From: a bacterium
Lineage (GTDB): Bacteria; Zixibacteria; MSB-5A5; WJJR01
Length of the DNA: 51,148 nucleotides
NCBI GenBank assembly: GCA_035559435.1
Contig: DATMBC010000077.1
Coordinates: 1-51,148, forward strand
Reading direction: 5' to 3'
In this document: in pieces, positions 25,585 through 34,938 of the stretch
How the letters are laid out: each line of letters begins with the position of its first letter
Position numbering within the stretch: the stretch's first letter is position 1
Translations under genes and position numbers: made by a program
Notes under the pieces: model-generated
The model's database searches: none
Seen by the model: the letters and a program-made list of their open reading frames with translations, nothing else
Told to the model about the DNA's origin: nothing

Positions 25585-27452
25585 TGCCCGCGCGGTTGGA
25601 GGCGCCGCAACACCCATTCGGCGCCGCCCGCCTGACGGTAGGCCTCGCGCAGCCGCAGCGACATCCGCCGCTCGGCGATGTCGCGTCCGGGCGAATCCCA
25701 CCGAAGATGGCGAACCAGCATAAACTCGGATCCGTCCAATGTGCGCTCTTCGGTGAGAGACCCGTGCTCGAACTGCCGCGGCGGCGGCTCGGGCCAGAAT
25801 TCCATCGCCCACCCCTCCGGCCAGCGGACCAGCAACGTATCCTGGACATCCTGCGCGAAATCGACGCGCGCCGGATCGGGGCGTCCGCCGATCGTATCGG
25901 CGGCGGCCCAGCCGGATACGCGCGGATGCACGACGATCTGCCGCGTGCCGGCCAGCGCCCAACCGCGAATCACACCATGCAGATGCGCATAGATGGCGTC
26001 GCCGGAGACCACCGAAATTGAATCCAGCCAGGCCTCGCCCGCGGTGGGCGAGACGCCGAGAATCACCGCGGCGGCCGTCTGCGGATTCAGCCGTCCCTGC
26101 AGCGGCAACAGCCGCGCGAAATGCCCGCGCGCGAACACGCCCGCGGTGAATGCCAAGTCGCCATTCAGCGAGAGCGTCCCCTCCAGACGTGTCGTCAGAC
26201 GGTTGTCATCCGCGCCACGGTCGGGCGTGCGCAAAAGCTGTCCGCCGAACTCCCCCACCACCAGCGCCCAGCGCGATTCGCATGGCCGCGGCAACGTTCC
26301 CAGCGGGTAGCGCGAGTCCGACAGATCCGCCCACAACGTGTCGCCGTTGATCACGGTCATCGCGATCACATGGTCGAACCAGTCCTTGGGGAAATCGGGA
26401 TCGATCGGCAACGGGTTGCGCGCGCGCACCAATGCCGGCCAGGCATCCAGGCCGATGGAACGCATCATCGCGATCCAAAGGAAGACCGCGTCCTTGCAGT
26501 CACCGTAGCGATTGTCGAAGACGTCGCTGGCGCGATTGGGACGCCAGCCGCCCAGCCCGATCTCGATGGCGACATACCGCCACTGATCGGAGATCCAGTC
26601 CTTCAATGCGGCGGCGCGCGCCCGGTCGCCGACCTTCTCGCGGATGTGGCGTTCGATCTGGTATTCCTGATCGTCGCGCAGACGCATCTGTCCCTTGGCC
26701 AGGGCCCAATACCAGCGGCCGAGCGCGTCCCACGAATCGGTGCGTCCCTTCAGACGGCCGATTTTGAATTCCTCCGCGGTCACATGCAGCAGTGGATAGG
26801 CGCCCAACACCGCCAGATCGGTGTCGGGCGGGGTCCAATCGGCCAGACTCCAGCGCGTGATGTCGCGACGCGCCTCTTTGCGCTGTTCGCGTGAAAGACC
26901 GGGAGCGGCTTCGCGCCAACGCACCTGCCGATCGGGCGGCGCATGCACCTCGTAGCTGGCCATCCGCCGCGGCCAGGAATCCTCGAAGGTCCAGTCGGGC
27001 CAGAAGAACGCGTTGTCGATTTCCACCGTCCAGCGCGCCTCCACCACAAACGGCGTTGCCGCCGCCACCAGGTCAACGGCGCGCACGATGTCACCGGAAA
27101 ACAGGCGGAACTCGCTGAAGGGGGCCACCGCGCGCACATCCGGCAGGCCGACCGTGAACAGGACACGGCCGGTCGTGTCGCGCACTTCGCCGGTAAACGA
27201 CTTCAGTTTCTGAAAGAAGGTGTCCCAGATACGGATGCGCCCCGCCTCGATGCCGGCCGCGCGGTGGACCCGGATGATGCGATGCTGCTCGACCGTCAGG
27301 CCCTTGACCGGCGACCAGTCGACCTGGCGCTCGTCCAGTTCGTAAACGGCGGCGGCCGACTCGATGCCCTCCTGCGCCCGCGCCGGGGTCGCGCAGAGCG
27401 CGCCGACGACGGCGGTCAGAATCCAGGGAAGCGCAGTCGGCAAGGGTCGCAT
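25581..27452 (-). CDS. Exported DUF3857/transglutaminase-like protein with intact catalytic triad
   Basis: 623 residues from the ATG at 27452, which opens a signal peptide (MRPLPTALPWILTAVVGALC...ARA-Q); a 14-codon upstream extension has none. A DUF3857 beta-sandwich (about 35-200) is followed by a transglutaminase-like core with Cys319 in YGDCKD, His361 in WFDHVI and Asp376 in LWADLSD, and then a C-terminal beta-rich part with the RPDPAR and LLVRWPEGW region. Such proteins act outside the inner membrane, perhaps in peptide or crosslink chemistry, but no substrate is established. It is the second of two tandem paralogues; its stop overlaps the GTG of the small peptide before ccoI. Confidence 0.87.
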   Translation of the reverse strand: MRPLPTALPWILTAVVGALCATPARAQEGIESAAAVYELDERQVDWSPVKGLTVEQHRIIRVHRAAGIEAGRIRIWDTFFQKLKSFTGEVRDTTGRVLFTVGLPDVRAVAPFSEFRLFSGDIVRAVDLVAAATPFVVEARWTVEIDNAFFWPDWTFEDSWPRRMASYEVHAPPDRQVRWREAAPGLSREQRKEARRDITRWSLADWTPPDTDLAVLGAYPLLHVTAEEFKIGRLKGRTDSWDALGRWYWALAKGQMRLRDDQEYQIERHIREKVGDRARAAALKDWISDQWRYVAIEIGLGGWRPNRASDVFDNRYGDCKDAVFLWIAMMRSIGLDAWPALVRARNPLPIDPDFPKDWFDHVIAMTVINGDTLWADLSDSRYPLGTLPRPCESRWALVVGEFGGQLLRTPDRGADDNRLTTRLEGTLSLNGDLAFTAGVFARGHFARLLPLQGRLNPQTAAAVILGVSPTAGEAWLDSISVVSGDAIYAHLHGVIRGWALAGTRQIVVHPRVSGWAAADTIGGRPDPARVDFAQDVQDTLLVRWPEGWAMEFWPEPPPRQFEHGSLTEERTLDGSEFMLVRHLRWDSPGRDIAERRMSLRLREAYRQAGGAEWVLRRLQPRGQ

Positions 27453-27499
27453 CGTATGCCTATGATACAACGCAACCCAGGCGGGGTCGCACAACGAAA

Positions 27500-27524
27500 C
27501 AAGGGGCCGAACAACGGCCCCTTG
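27500..27524 (-). terminator. Hairpin terminator between the two DUF3857 genes
   Basis: Perfect 10-bp stem CAAGGGGCCG / CGGCCCCTTG with a 5-nt loop, followed on the minus strand by TTTCGTTG. It lies 35 nt after the stop of the upstream paralogue and about 50 nt before the next start. Being symmetrical, it may work in both directions, though the plus strand has no gene nearby. Confidence 0.65.
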
Positions 27525-27559
27525 CTTGTGTCACACAGAAGGAGGAACCACGAACCGGG

Positions 27560-29530
27560 CTAATCGCGGTAGAGCATCAACGGGCCATGCTGGGCGAGCT
27601 TCACCGTGTTGAACAACTCGCGCATTTCCTCGAAGCGCGGCACGCCGAAATCGCGCTGCGCCACCCGCCAGAACCGGGTGGCGATGATGGCGTTGTCCTG
27701 CGCCACCACCGACGAACGGAATTCATACCCGTCGCCCAACACCTCGCGGCCCATCGGCAGGTCGCCCAAACGGAACCCTGTCGGGATGCGCCAGACCATG
27801 CGGCAATCCTCGCTCCAGGGCGTGTCGAAGGAAATCGGGTAACGCCGGTGCGACGTCAGGAAGGGATTGGACTCCAACGCGTGGATGAGCGCGGGCCGCA
27901 GCAGGATGCGGTCGCCGTCGACGTCAGCGGCGCCCGGCCAGACAAAGTCGACCGACATCTTGATCGGCGCCCAGTCGTTCTCGCTGTCACGTTCGACCGC
28001 CACCCGCTCGGTCCGCAACCCGGGCATCCAGTTCTCGTGCAGGTAGCCGGCGGTGTCCTGATCGGCCAGAGCGCAGAGCAGCTCATACGCCGCCTGCCCG
28101 CCCAGCCAGAGCGTCAGATTGCCGCGCGCCGTGCCATCGGGCAGAATCTCGGCGGAACCATCGGACATCACGTCACGGTCCACCGGCGGCGCCGGCAGAT
28201 CGATCACAACGTCGCGGATATCCTCGCGGCCGATGACGACGCCGGCATCGACCTGGTCATCGGGCGGGAGATAGCCCATCCAGGCGTTCGGCGCGCCGGT
28301 CTCGCAATAGATCTCCTCGTCGCCCAGATCGACGGCGACGATGGCGTGGTCGAACTGCTCGAGACGATGGTCGCGGCGGTCAAAGCGGTAATGGCTGCGG
28401 CGCGATATCAGCACCGGCCAGGCGTCGATGCCATGGTGACGCAGAAGCGCAACGAACAGCAGGTTTTTTTCGAGCGGATTGCCCCGGCGCTGCTGCAACA
28501 CCACACGCGCCGGCTTCAGATCGGAATCATAGACCGACACCGCCACACCGGAGAGCGCGATCGAATCGCGCACGAAGCCGTAGAGGCGTCGCGCCAATTC
28601 GCGCTTGTGCCGCTTGAGATCGGCGGGACGCAGATCACCGGAGATAGTGCCCCACAGCGGCCAGGACTCATCGGTGCGCAGAAGCGGCGAGTAGACCTTG
28701 CGCACCTGATCGGCCACGTCCTCCCACGAGTCCACGAACTCCCGGACGTTGTTGCCGTCCCGGTAACGCACGATTTGGAAGTCAAGCAGGACCCGGTGGT
28801 TGAGAATCGAAGCCATGTATGGCTCGGGTGTGAGCGGCGGCAGACTCTGCGCCCGCCAGGTAAACAGCCGAATCTTGCCCGCCTCGTGGCTGACCGAGGC
28901 GATCTCCACCGTGTCGGGACCGGTCACGAAGTCGGAGTTGTTGACGACCGCGGCGTACTCGAAGTTCTCCGGCAGCTTCACCGACAACTCGGAGCGCTCG
29001 GTGGGAATCTCGCTTTGGAATACCCATGGCCGCAGGTAGTAAAAGTTGTGCGACCGCACCTTATAGCGGTATTCGACCACGCAACCGGGCTGCACATCGG
29101 GAAACGCGAAGACCATCTTGCGCCATTCGCCGGTGCGCGCCTCGTGCATCGCGGAGGGCGTAACCGGCACCTTCTGGCCGTCCTTGGTCAGCGTGTGCGC
29201 TTCGACGAACTCGAGCTGTTCGGAGGAGTGGTAGGGGATTTCGACGTTGGCGAAACGATAGGCGTCGGTGCGGAAAATTTGAACCCTGCGGTGCCGTTCG
29301 AACGTAAACCGAAATCCAGGGCCGACCGTGATCAGACCGCGGTCAAAGACGACAGAGGCCCCCGCGCTCGGATCAAAGGCGAGCGCATCGCGATCAACCT
29401 CGGTGGGGATCATGTGCCCCCAGGGAAGTCCCCAGCCGTTCTGGGCATGGACTTCGCCGACGGCGCAAAGAACCGCCACGGTCACTGCACAGGTGACCAA
29501 CCACCGCTTGTAGGTTATCGATCCTACCAT
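27560..29530 (-). CDS. Exported DUF3857/transglutaminase-like protein, catalytic cysteine lost
   Basis: 656 residues from the ATG at 29530 (MVGSITYKRW, signal peptide to about residue 29, VHA-Q). GTG at 29548 is an alternative. The DUF3857 part spans about 40-240 and the transglutaminase-like fold about 265-420. Where the paralogue reads YGDCKD this one reads RGNPLEKN, with Pro352 replacing Cys. The His survives (FDHAIV, H395), while the Asp position reads YCET (E410). It is therefore predicted not to be a cysteine transglutaminase or protease and may be a binding or scaffolding partner of the active paralogue downstream. A hairpin terminator follows at 27500-27524. Confidence 0.85.
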   Translation of the reverse strand: MVGSITYKRWLVTCAVTVAVLCAVGEVHAQNGWGLPWGHMIPTEVDRDALAFDPSAGASVVFDRGLITVGPGFRFTFERHRRVQIFRTDAYRFANVEIPYHSSEQLEFVEAHTLTKDGQKVPVTPSAMHEARTGEWRKMVFAFPDVQPGCVVEYRYKVRSHNFYYLRPWVFQSEIPTERSELSVKLPENFEYAAVVNNSDFVTGPDTVEIASVSHEAGKIRLFTWRAQSLPPLTPEPYMASILNHRVLLDFQIVRYRDGNNVREFVDSWEDVADQVRKVYSPLLRTDESWPLWGTISGDLRPADLKRHKRELARRLYGFVRDSIALSGVAVSVYDSDLKPARVVLQQRRGNPLEKNLLFVALLRHHGIDAWPVLISRRSHYRFDRRDHRLEQFDHAIVAVDLGDEEIYCETGAPNAWMGYLPPDDQVDAGVVIGREDIRDVVIDLPAPPVDRDVMSDGSAEILPDGTARGNLTLWLGGQAAYELLCALADQDTAGYLHENWMPGLRTERVAVERDSENDWAPIKMSVDFVWPGAADVDGDRILLRPALIHALESNPFLTSHRRYPISFDTPWSEDCRMVWRIPTGFRLGDLPMGREVLGDGYEFRSSVVAQDNAIIATRFWRVAQRDFGVPRFEEMRELFNTVKLAQHGPLMLYRD

Positions 29531-29829
29531 GGCTTTCACGGCCGACACGGCAATGCCGTAATCCGAAAGCCTATCTCTTCATTTGTCTTATGCGACGACG
29601 AGTGAGGGTCGCCGCGTACTCCGTCAGGTGAGGGGCAGGCCTCAATCGAGACCTTTCTTACCTGATGCCAATATGCAAGTTGGCCCGGTATTACGGCAAG
29701 CGGAATGTGGGATTTCCCCCACAGGGAGTCCGGATTGTGGCAAGTCGCCTGGACAACTCAAGGAGGATTTCGTGTGCCATCTCTTTGAATATCAAAGAAA
29801 TGCGATAGGTGGAGGCGGATTGATAAGAC
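29531..29829. other. Structured intergenic stretch between groEL and the DUF3857 gene
   Basis: No established gene. From about 29640 the plus strand holds several potential stems: TCAGGT...ACCTGA, TGTGGG-N6-CCCACA, and GAGTCC...GGACAACTC. They are followed by a strong AAGGAGG at 29760-29766 and a GTG at 29772 opening a 36-codon frame that runs through the groEL terminator to 29882. The small frame has no recognised similarity. The minus-strand DUF3857 promoter should also lie here, but I see no clear -35/-10. Confidence 0.4.
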
Positions 29830-29857
29830 AAGGGGCGGGTCGCATGACCCGCCCCTT
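29830..29857 (-). terminator. groEL terminator hairpin
   Basis: Perfect 12-bp stem with arms AAGGGGCGGGTC and GACCCGCCCCTT and a 4-nt loop, 33 nt past the groEL stop on the minus strand. It is followed by TGTCTTATC rather than a pure U-tract. The symmetrical stem could also stop plus-strand transcripts. Confidence 0.65.
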
Positions 29858-29890
29858 ATTGACAGTCAACAACTTGGCCTAAGTTGCGGC

Positions 29891-31543
<1,653 letters not shown>

Positions 31544-31681
31544 AGGACCATTTCCTCCGTTTATCTGTTTGCTTCGTCGTTGCCGATTCGCGCAACTGTC
31601 CGCGGGCCAAGCCCGCCCGACGCTCGATTCGTCTTTCTGATTCGCAGCGCTCTCTGCTGTGAGTCAGGACCCTTGTCGTGC

Positions 31682-31990
31682 TTAGTGCTTGCCGTTGGCG
31701 ACCACCGCGAGGATATCGGCCTCGCGCATGATCAGATACTCCTGGTCGTCGATGGTGACCTCGGTGCCGGAGTACTTCCCGTAGAGGACCCGGTCGCCCT
31801 TCTTCACCTCCAGGGGAATCAGTTTCCCGTCTTCGTTCTTGCGGCCGGGGCCCACTTCCACCACTTCGCCCTCCTGTGGCTTCTCCTTGGCGGTGTCGGG
31901 GATAATGATCCCGCCCTTCTTGACTTCCTTCTCGACGTCGAGTGCCTTGATGACCACACGGTCGGCAAGCGGCTTGACATTGATCGACAT
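31682..31990 (-). CDS. groES: Co-chaperonin GroES (Hsp10)
   Basis: 102 residues. It caps GroEL. The N-terminus [14 protein letters not shown], the mobile loop [19 protein letters not shown] and the ending [13 protein letters not shown] are all typical. GGGAGGAAG precedes the ATG at 31990. It is the first gene of the groESL operon, with the CIRCE operator and a TATAAT promoter upstream. Confidence 0.98.
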   Translation of the reverse strand: MSINVKPLADRVVIKALDVEKEVKKGGIIIPDTAKEKPQEGEVVEVGPGRKNEDGKLIPLEVKKGDRVLYGKYSGTEVTIDDQEYLIMREADILAVVANGKH

Positions 31991-32109
31991 TGCTTCTTCC
32001 TCCCTGCGTTTGGCCCACCGTCACCGTTAGTGATGGGCCTGCCATTTATTTGTTGGTGATGACGTTAGACAGATTCTCCACTTCGTAAAGCCAATGGGTG
32101 CCGACGGTA

Positions 32110-32136
32110 TTAGCACTCGACGCCAGTGAGTGCTAA
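32110..32136 (-). promoter_or_regulatory. CIRCE operator (HrcA binding site)
   Basis: Perfect inverted repeat TTAGCACTC-N9-GAGTGCTAA, the consensus CIRCE element. It lies about 14 bp downstream of the -10 box and about 120 bp before groES, so HrcA would block initiation until heat or misfolded protein inactivates it. hrcA is not in the window. Confidence 0.95.
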
Positions 32137-32149
32137 CAATCGACGACCG

Positions 32150-32179
32150 ATTATACGCAAGTGCGGTCTTCGGATGCAA
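32150..32179 (-). promoter_or_regulatory. groESL promoter
   Basis: Minus strand: TTGCAT (32179-32174), 18 nt, perfect TATAAT (32155-32150). The CIRCE operator follows immediately downstream, as expected for HrcA-controlled chaperonin promoters. The predicted transcript starts near 32143. Confidence 0.7.
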
Positions 32180-32247
32180 ATTTTTCGTGCGGAATGCCGG
32201 AAGAATTGACTCTATTGGGCCAAAAACGACAATTCTTTGTGTGGCAA

Positions 32248-33018
32248 TCAGTTACTTGACCGGAAGATCGAGAGCAGCCCCTTCAGCGTCAAGACCTCGT
32301 CAATTGCCTTGATGGTTTTGGAGCCCTGAGCGATCAGCGGCGCCAGTCCCCCCGTGGCAATCACCTTGGGTGTGCCCCCCATTGCGGTGGCGATCCGGCG
32401 CACTGTCTCATCGACCGCGCCAATCGCTCCATAGTATAGACCGGATCGCAACGCCTCTTCCGTGTTCTTGCCGATCGGGGACGCCGGCTCGGCCAGGGCC
32501 ACCTTAAACAACTGCGCCCCTTTCAGTGAGAGCCGTTCCGCCGAGGTCTCGATCCCGGGGGCAATCGCGCCCCCCTGATAGGCGCCATCGGCCGAGATCA
32601 CATCGAAGGTGGTCGCGGTGCCGAAATCGACCACGATACCGGCGCAACGATGCTCGACCCAGAACCCCTCGGCGTTGGCGATACGGTCGGCGCCGACCTG
32701 CTCGGGAGTATGGACATCGAGACGGACATGCAGACGGGAGCGGTGGGTCACCAGGAGCGGCGTCTTGCCGGCAATCTTCTCGACCGCCGCGGCCACCACC
32801 GGCGTCAGCACCGGCACCACCGAACAAATGACCGCCCCGTCCAACTGCCCCGCCGCGATCCCGGCATCGGCCAACACCTGCTTGAGCAGCAGCGCCGCCT
32901 CATCGGGAGTGCGGGTGTGGGTCGAGGCGAATCGGAAGGAGAAGACCAGCCGGTCGCCGTCGAAGCCGCCCACATGGGCGGTGGTGTTGCCGATGTCGAT
33001 GGTCAGGAGTTTGGGCAT
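32248..33018 (-). CDS. coaX: Type III pantothenate kinase
   Basis: 256 residues. It phosphorylates pantothenate in the first step of coenzyme A synthesis; the type III enzyme belongs to the ASKHA fold and is not feedback-inhibited by CoA. Visible motifs are DIGNTT at the N-terminus (D8), PEQVGADRIANA, VDFGTATTFDVI and GGAIAPGI, and the C-terminal IATGGLAPLI. The ATG at 33018 begins the protein exactly at the family start. It lies upstream of groES on the same strand but has about 110 nt of promoter DNA between, so it is a separate unit. Confidence 0.95.
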   Translation of the reverse strand: MPKLLTIDIGNTTAHVGGFDGDRLVFSFRFASTHTRTPDEAALLLKQVLADAGIAAGQLDGAVICSVVPVLTPVVAAAVEKIAGKTPLLVTHRSRLHVRLDVHTPEQVGADRIANAEGFWVEHRCAGIVVDFGTATTFDVISADGAYQGGAIAPGIETSAERLSLKGAQLFKVALAEPASPIGKNTEEALRSGLYYGAIGAVDETVRRIATAMGGTPKVIATGGLAPLIAQGSKTIKAIDEVLTLKGLLSIFRSSN

Positions 33019-33064
33019 GGGAGAAGTATACTCCTTCCGGACAGACGGTTCCAGCCGCGCGCCC

Positions 33065-33790
33065 TCACTTCGTCAGAAACAACACCCCGATCACCACCAG
33101 CATCGCCTCGACCGCATACATGAACACCTTTGCATTAATTCGCTTCAGCATCGCGGTGCCGGCATAGGTGCCCACGATCATCAGCGCTCCCATCAGCAGG
33201 CCATAGATCACCGTGGCTCTGGTGACGATGTCGAAGAACGTCCAGGTGGTCACGCCGGTGATGTGCATCAGAAGCGCGCCGATCGCCATGGTACCGACAA
33301 AGGCCTCCTTGCGGATGCCAGTGGCCAGGAAAAACGGCACCGCCATCGGCCCGACCACTCCCAGCATGTTCGAGAAGAACCCGACCATCGCTCCCAACGG
33401 ATAGAAGATCCCCCAGCGGGTGAGCGGCGGACGCTCTTCCTTCTGCGCCAACAGGAAGACAACCGAGGCGATCAGGAAGGCGCCGATCCCTTTGGTGATC
33501 CAGTCGGCCGGCAGCTTGACAAAGACCACCGCCCCCGCCGCCGCACCGGGGATGGCGCCGATGATGTAGCGCGCCGCCAGCGGCCAGACGATGCTTTTCC
33601 AGTGAATCGAAACCCGGGTCAGATTGGAGAAGACCAGCCCGAAGGTCACCAGCGGCACCGCATCACGCGGCCCCACCAACGCAACCACCAACGGCAGATA
33701 GAGTATTCCACCACCGAACCCCGCCACCGCCGAGATCACACCCGCGACAAAAGCGCCCCCCATTAGAAGTGCGAGGTCTATCGGCGTCAT
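33065..33790 (-). CDS. TauE/SafE-family membrane exporter
   Basis: 242 residues from the ATG at 33790 (MTPIDLALLMGG), chosen because the membrane fold begins there. The frame extends upstream through the regulator's promoter region, which is not coding. About seven to eight membrane segments; typical family phrases are FVAGVISAVAGFGGGILYLPL, FSNLTR and MVGFFSNMLGVVGP. The family exports sulfite, sulfoacetate and related anions, and the substrate here is unknown. It is transcribed away from the HTH/DUF2087 regulator gene, so the two may be functionally linked. No strong Shine-Dalgarno is seen. Confidence 0.88.
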   Translation of the reverse strand: MTPIDLALLMGGAFVAGVISAVAGFGGGILYLPLVVALVGPRDAVPLVTFGLVFSNLTRVSIHWKSIVWPLAARYIIGAIPGAAAGAVVFVKLPADWITKGIGAFLIASVVFLLAQKEERPPLTRWGIFYPLGAMVGFFSNMLGVVGPMAVPFFLATGIRKEAFVGTMAIGALLMHITGVTTWTFFDIVTRATVIYGLLMGALMIVGTYAGTAMLKRINAKVFMYAVEAMLVVIGVLFLTK

Positions 33791-33892
33791 AAGGCCGCGA
33801 AGGTAACCACACATCATCCGACGGCACAGCCAAACTGCGTCGAGACTTATCTTATTGTCTTCGAAGGTGTTACTTTCTTCATGGCTGTCTTG

Positions 33893-33922
33893 CTGTATTT
33901 TGTTATACTTTTCTGTATTTTG
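33893..33922 (+). repeat. 10-bp direct repeat at 20-bp pitch in a divergent promoter region
   Basis: CTGTATTTTG occurs at 33893-33902 and again at 33913-33922, exactly 20 bp apart (two helical turns), in an AT-rich patch that stands out from the GC-rich surroundings. It lies 30-59 bp before the HTH/DUF2087 start and about 100 bp before the exporter start on the other strand. This looks like a tandem operator, perhaps bound by the adjacent regulator. Confidence 0.6.
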
Positions 33923-33951
33923 ACGTATATTGGCCGAGGGAGGATGCCAGC

Positions 33952-34425
33952 GTGACCCAGTTGCCAACCAGCGTCAGCGATACCGTCTTCTTCACCTCGG
34001 CCGAGGTGGCCGATAAACTCAAGCTCAATCAGCAGGTGGTGGTCCGCAAACTGCAGACCGGCGAGATCCCCGGCTACAAGATCGGCAAGGATTGGCGCAT
34101 CTCCGATCGGCAGCTGGCTGCCTGGCTTGAGTCCCGCTCCAATCAGAACCGTCTCGACGAACGCGCCAAGGTGGAACGCTCGTTTTTCAAGGATGGCCGT
34201 TTGGTGGAAATCCCCGCCCAGCGCAAGAAGCGTGTCTACGTCCTCGAACGGCTTCTGGCCGAATTTGATCCGGTCAAGGTCTACACCGAGGCGGAAGTCA
34301 ACGAGGTGTTGCGACGGTTCCACGACGATGTCTGCACCCTGCGCCGCGAGTTCATCATGGAAAAGATGATGGTGCGTTCGGGGGGGAAATACCGCCGCGC
34401 GCAATTCTACGCGCGCAAGGCGTGA
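33952..34425 (+). CDS. HTH (excisionase-type) plus DUF2087 transcriptional regulator
   Basis: 157 residues. Residues 11-62 match a MerR/excisionase-like winged helix (FFTSAEVADKLKLNQQVVVRK...GYKIGKDWRISDRQLAAWLE). Residues about 74-150 match DUF2087 (VYTEAEVNEVLRRFHDDVCTLRREF...GGKYRR), a domain often fused to DNA-binding domains. The start is GTG at 33952, with GGGAGGAT upstream; the nearer ATG at 33944 reads into a stop after three codons. It is probably a local regulator of itself and the divergent TauE-like gene through the direct repeats at 33893. It converges with the next minus-strand gene at 7-nt distance. Confidence 0.85.
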   Translation: MTQLPTSVSDTVFFTSAEVADKLKLNQQVVVRKLQTGEIPGYKIGKDWRISDRQLAAWLESRSNQNRLDERAKVERSFFKDGRLVEIPAQRKKRVYVLERLLAEFDPVKVYTEAEVNEVLRRFHDDVCTLRREFIMEKMMVRSGGKYRRAQFYARKA

Positions 34426-34432
34426 GGCCCGG

Positions 34433-34936
34433 CTACGAGCGCGCGCGCCGTTGTTCCATCACCGTCAGGAAGACGCCCAGAAGGGTGAGCAGCGGCAATT
34501 CAGGCAGGGCCGAGTACTCACGCGCAATGACAATCTCGCCGGCAGGGCGAAAGGTGAGCCGCCGGGGCTGGAAGCGCACGATGGCAAACTCCGACGCGGT
34601 GACGAAGGCCCGCTCGCCGCTCCAGAATCCCAGACGGTTGAAGTCGTAGACGGTGCCGTCGACCAACGTCAACCGGGAGCGCGCAATCCCCGAACTGACC
34701 CGTCCGACCGGCTTGTCTCCCGGCATGGCCACGATGCCGGCATGGCGCCAGAGAAACCCCTCACGACGGAAGCTCCACATTCCCTCGGCGGCGGTGGCGT
34801 CGCACTGACGCCCCATCCCATGGAAGCGAAGGATGCCGGCCAGCCCCCCGGCGCCGGTGAGTTCAATGGCGCGCGCCAGCAGACTGGCCTGATGCCAGGC
34901 CAGTCCGTCGGCGTCGCGCAGCGAAATGAACGCCAT
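34433..34936 (-). CDS. Protein of unknown function, partner of S9 peptidase gene
   Basis: 167 residues. I do not recognise the family. The central part alternates short strands with Trp/Arg-rich phrases (GMWSFRREGFLWRHAGI, DGTVYDFNRLGFWSGERAF, FAIVRFQPRRLTFRPAGEIVI), a beta-rich pattern reminiscent of LURP/scramblase-like folds; that is only an impression. A hydrophobic stretch near the C-terminus (ELPLLTLLGVFLTVM) could be a membrane anchor, followed by a basic end. The ATG at 34936 begins two bases after the S9 peptidase stop, so the two are almost certainly co-translated. Confidence 0.75.
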   Translation of the reverse strand: MAFISLRDADGLAWHQASLLARAIELTGAGGLAGILRFHGMGRQCDATAAEGMWSFRREGFLWRHAGIVAMPGDKPVGRVSSGIARSRLTLVDGTVYDFNRLGFWSGERAFVTASEFAIVRFQPRRLTFRPAGEIVIAREYSALPELPLLTLLGVFLTVMEQRRARS

Positions 34937-34938
34937 CC

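Noticed and set aside
27587-29605. 672-codon plus-strand open frame opposite the inactive DUF3857 protein
   Set aside because: Mirror frame of a gene with signal peptide and recognisable domains; no start signal or motif of its own.
29772-29882. 36-codon plus-strand gene with a strong Shine-Dalgarno
   Set aside because: Not listed as a gene because it runs through the groEL terminator stem, resembles no family and has no visible promoter. Kept only as an observation.
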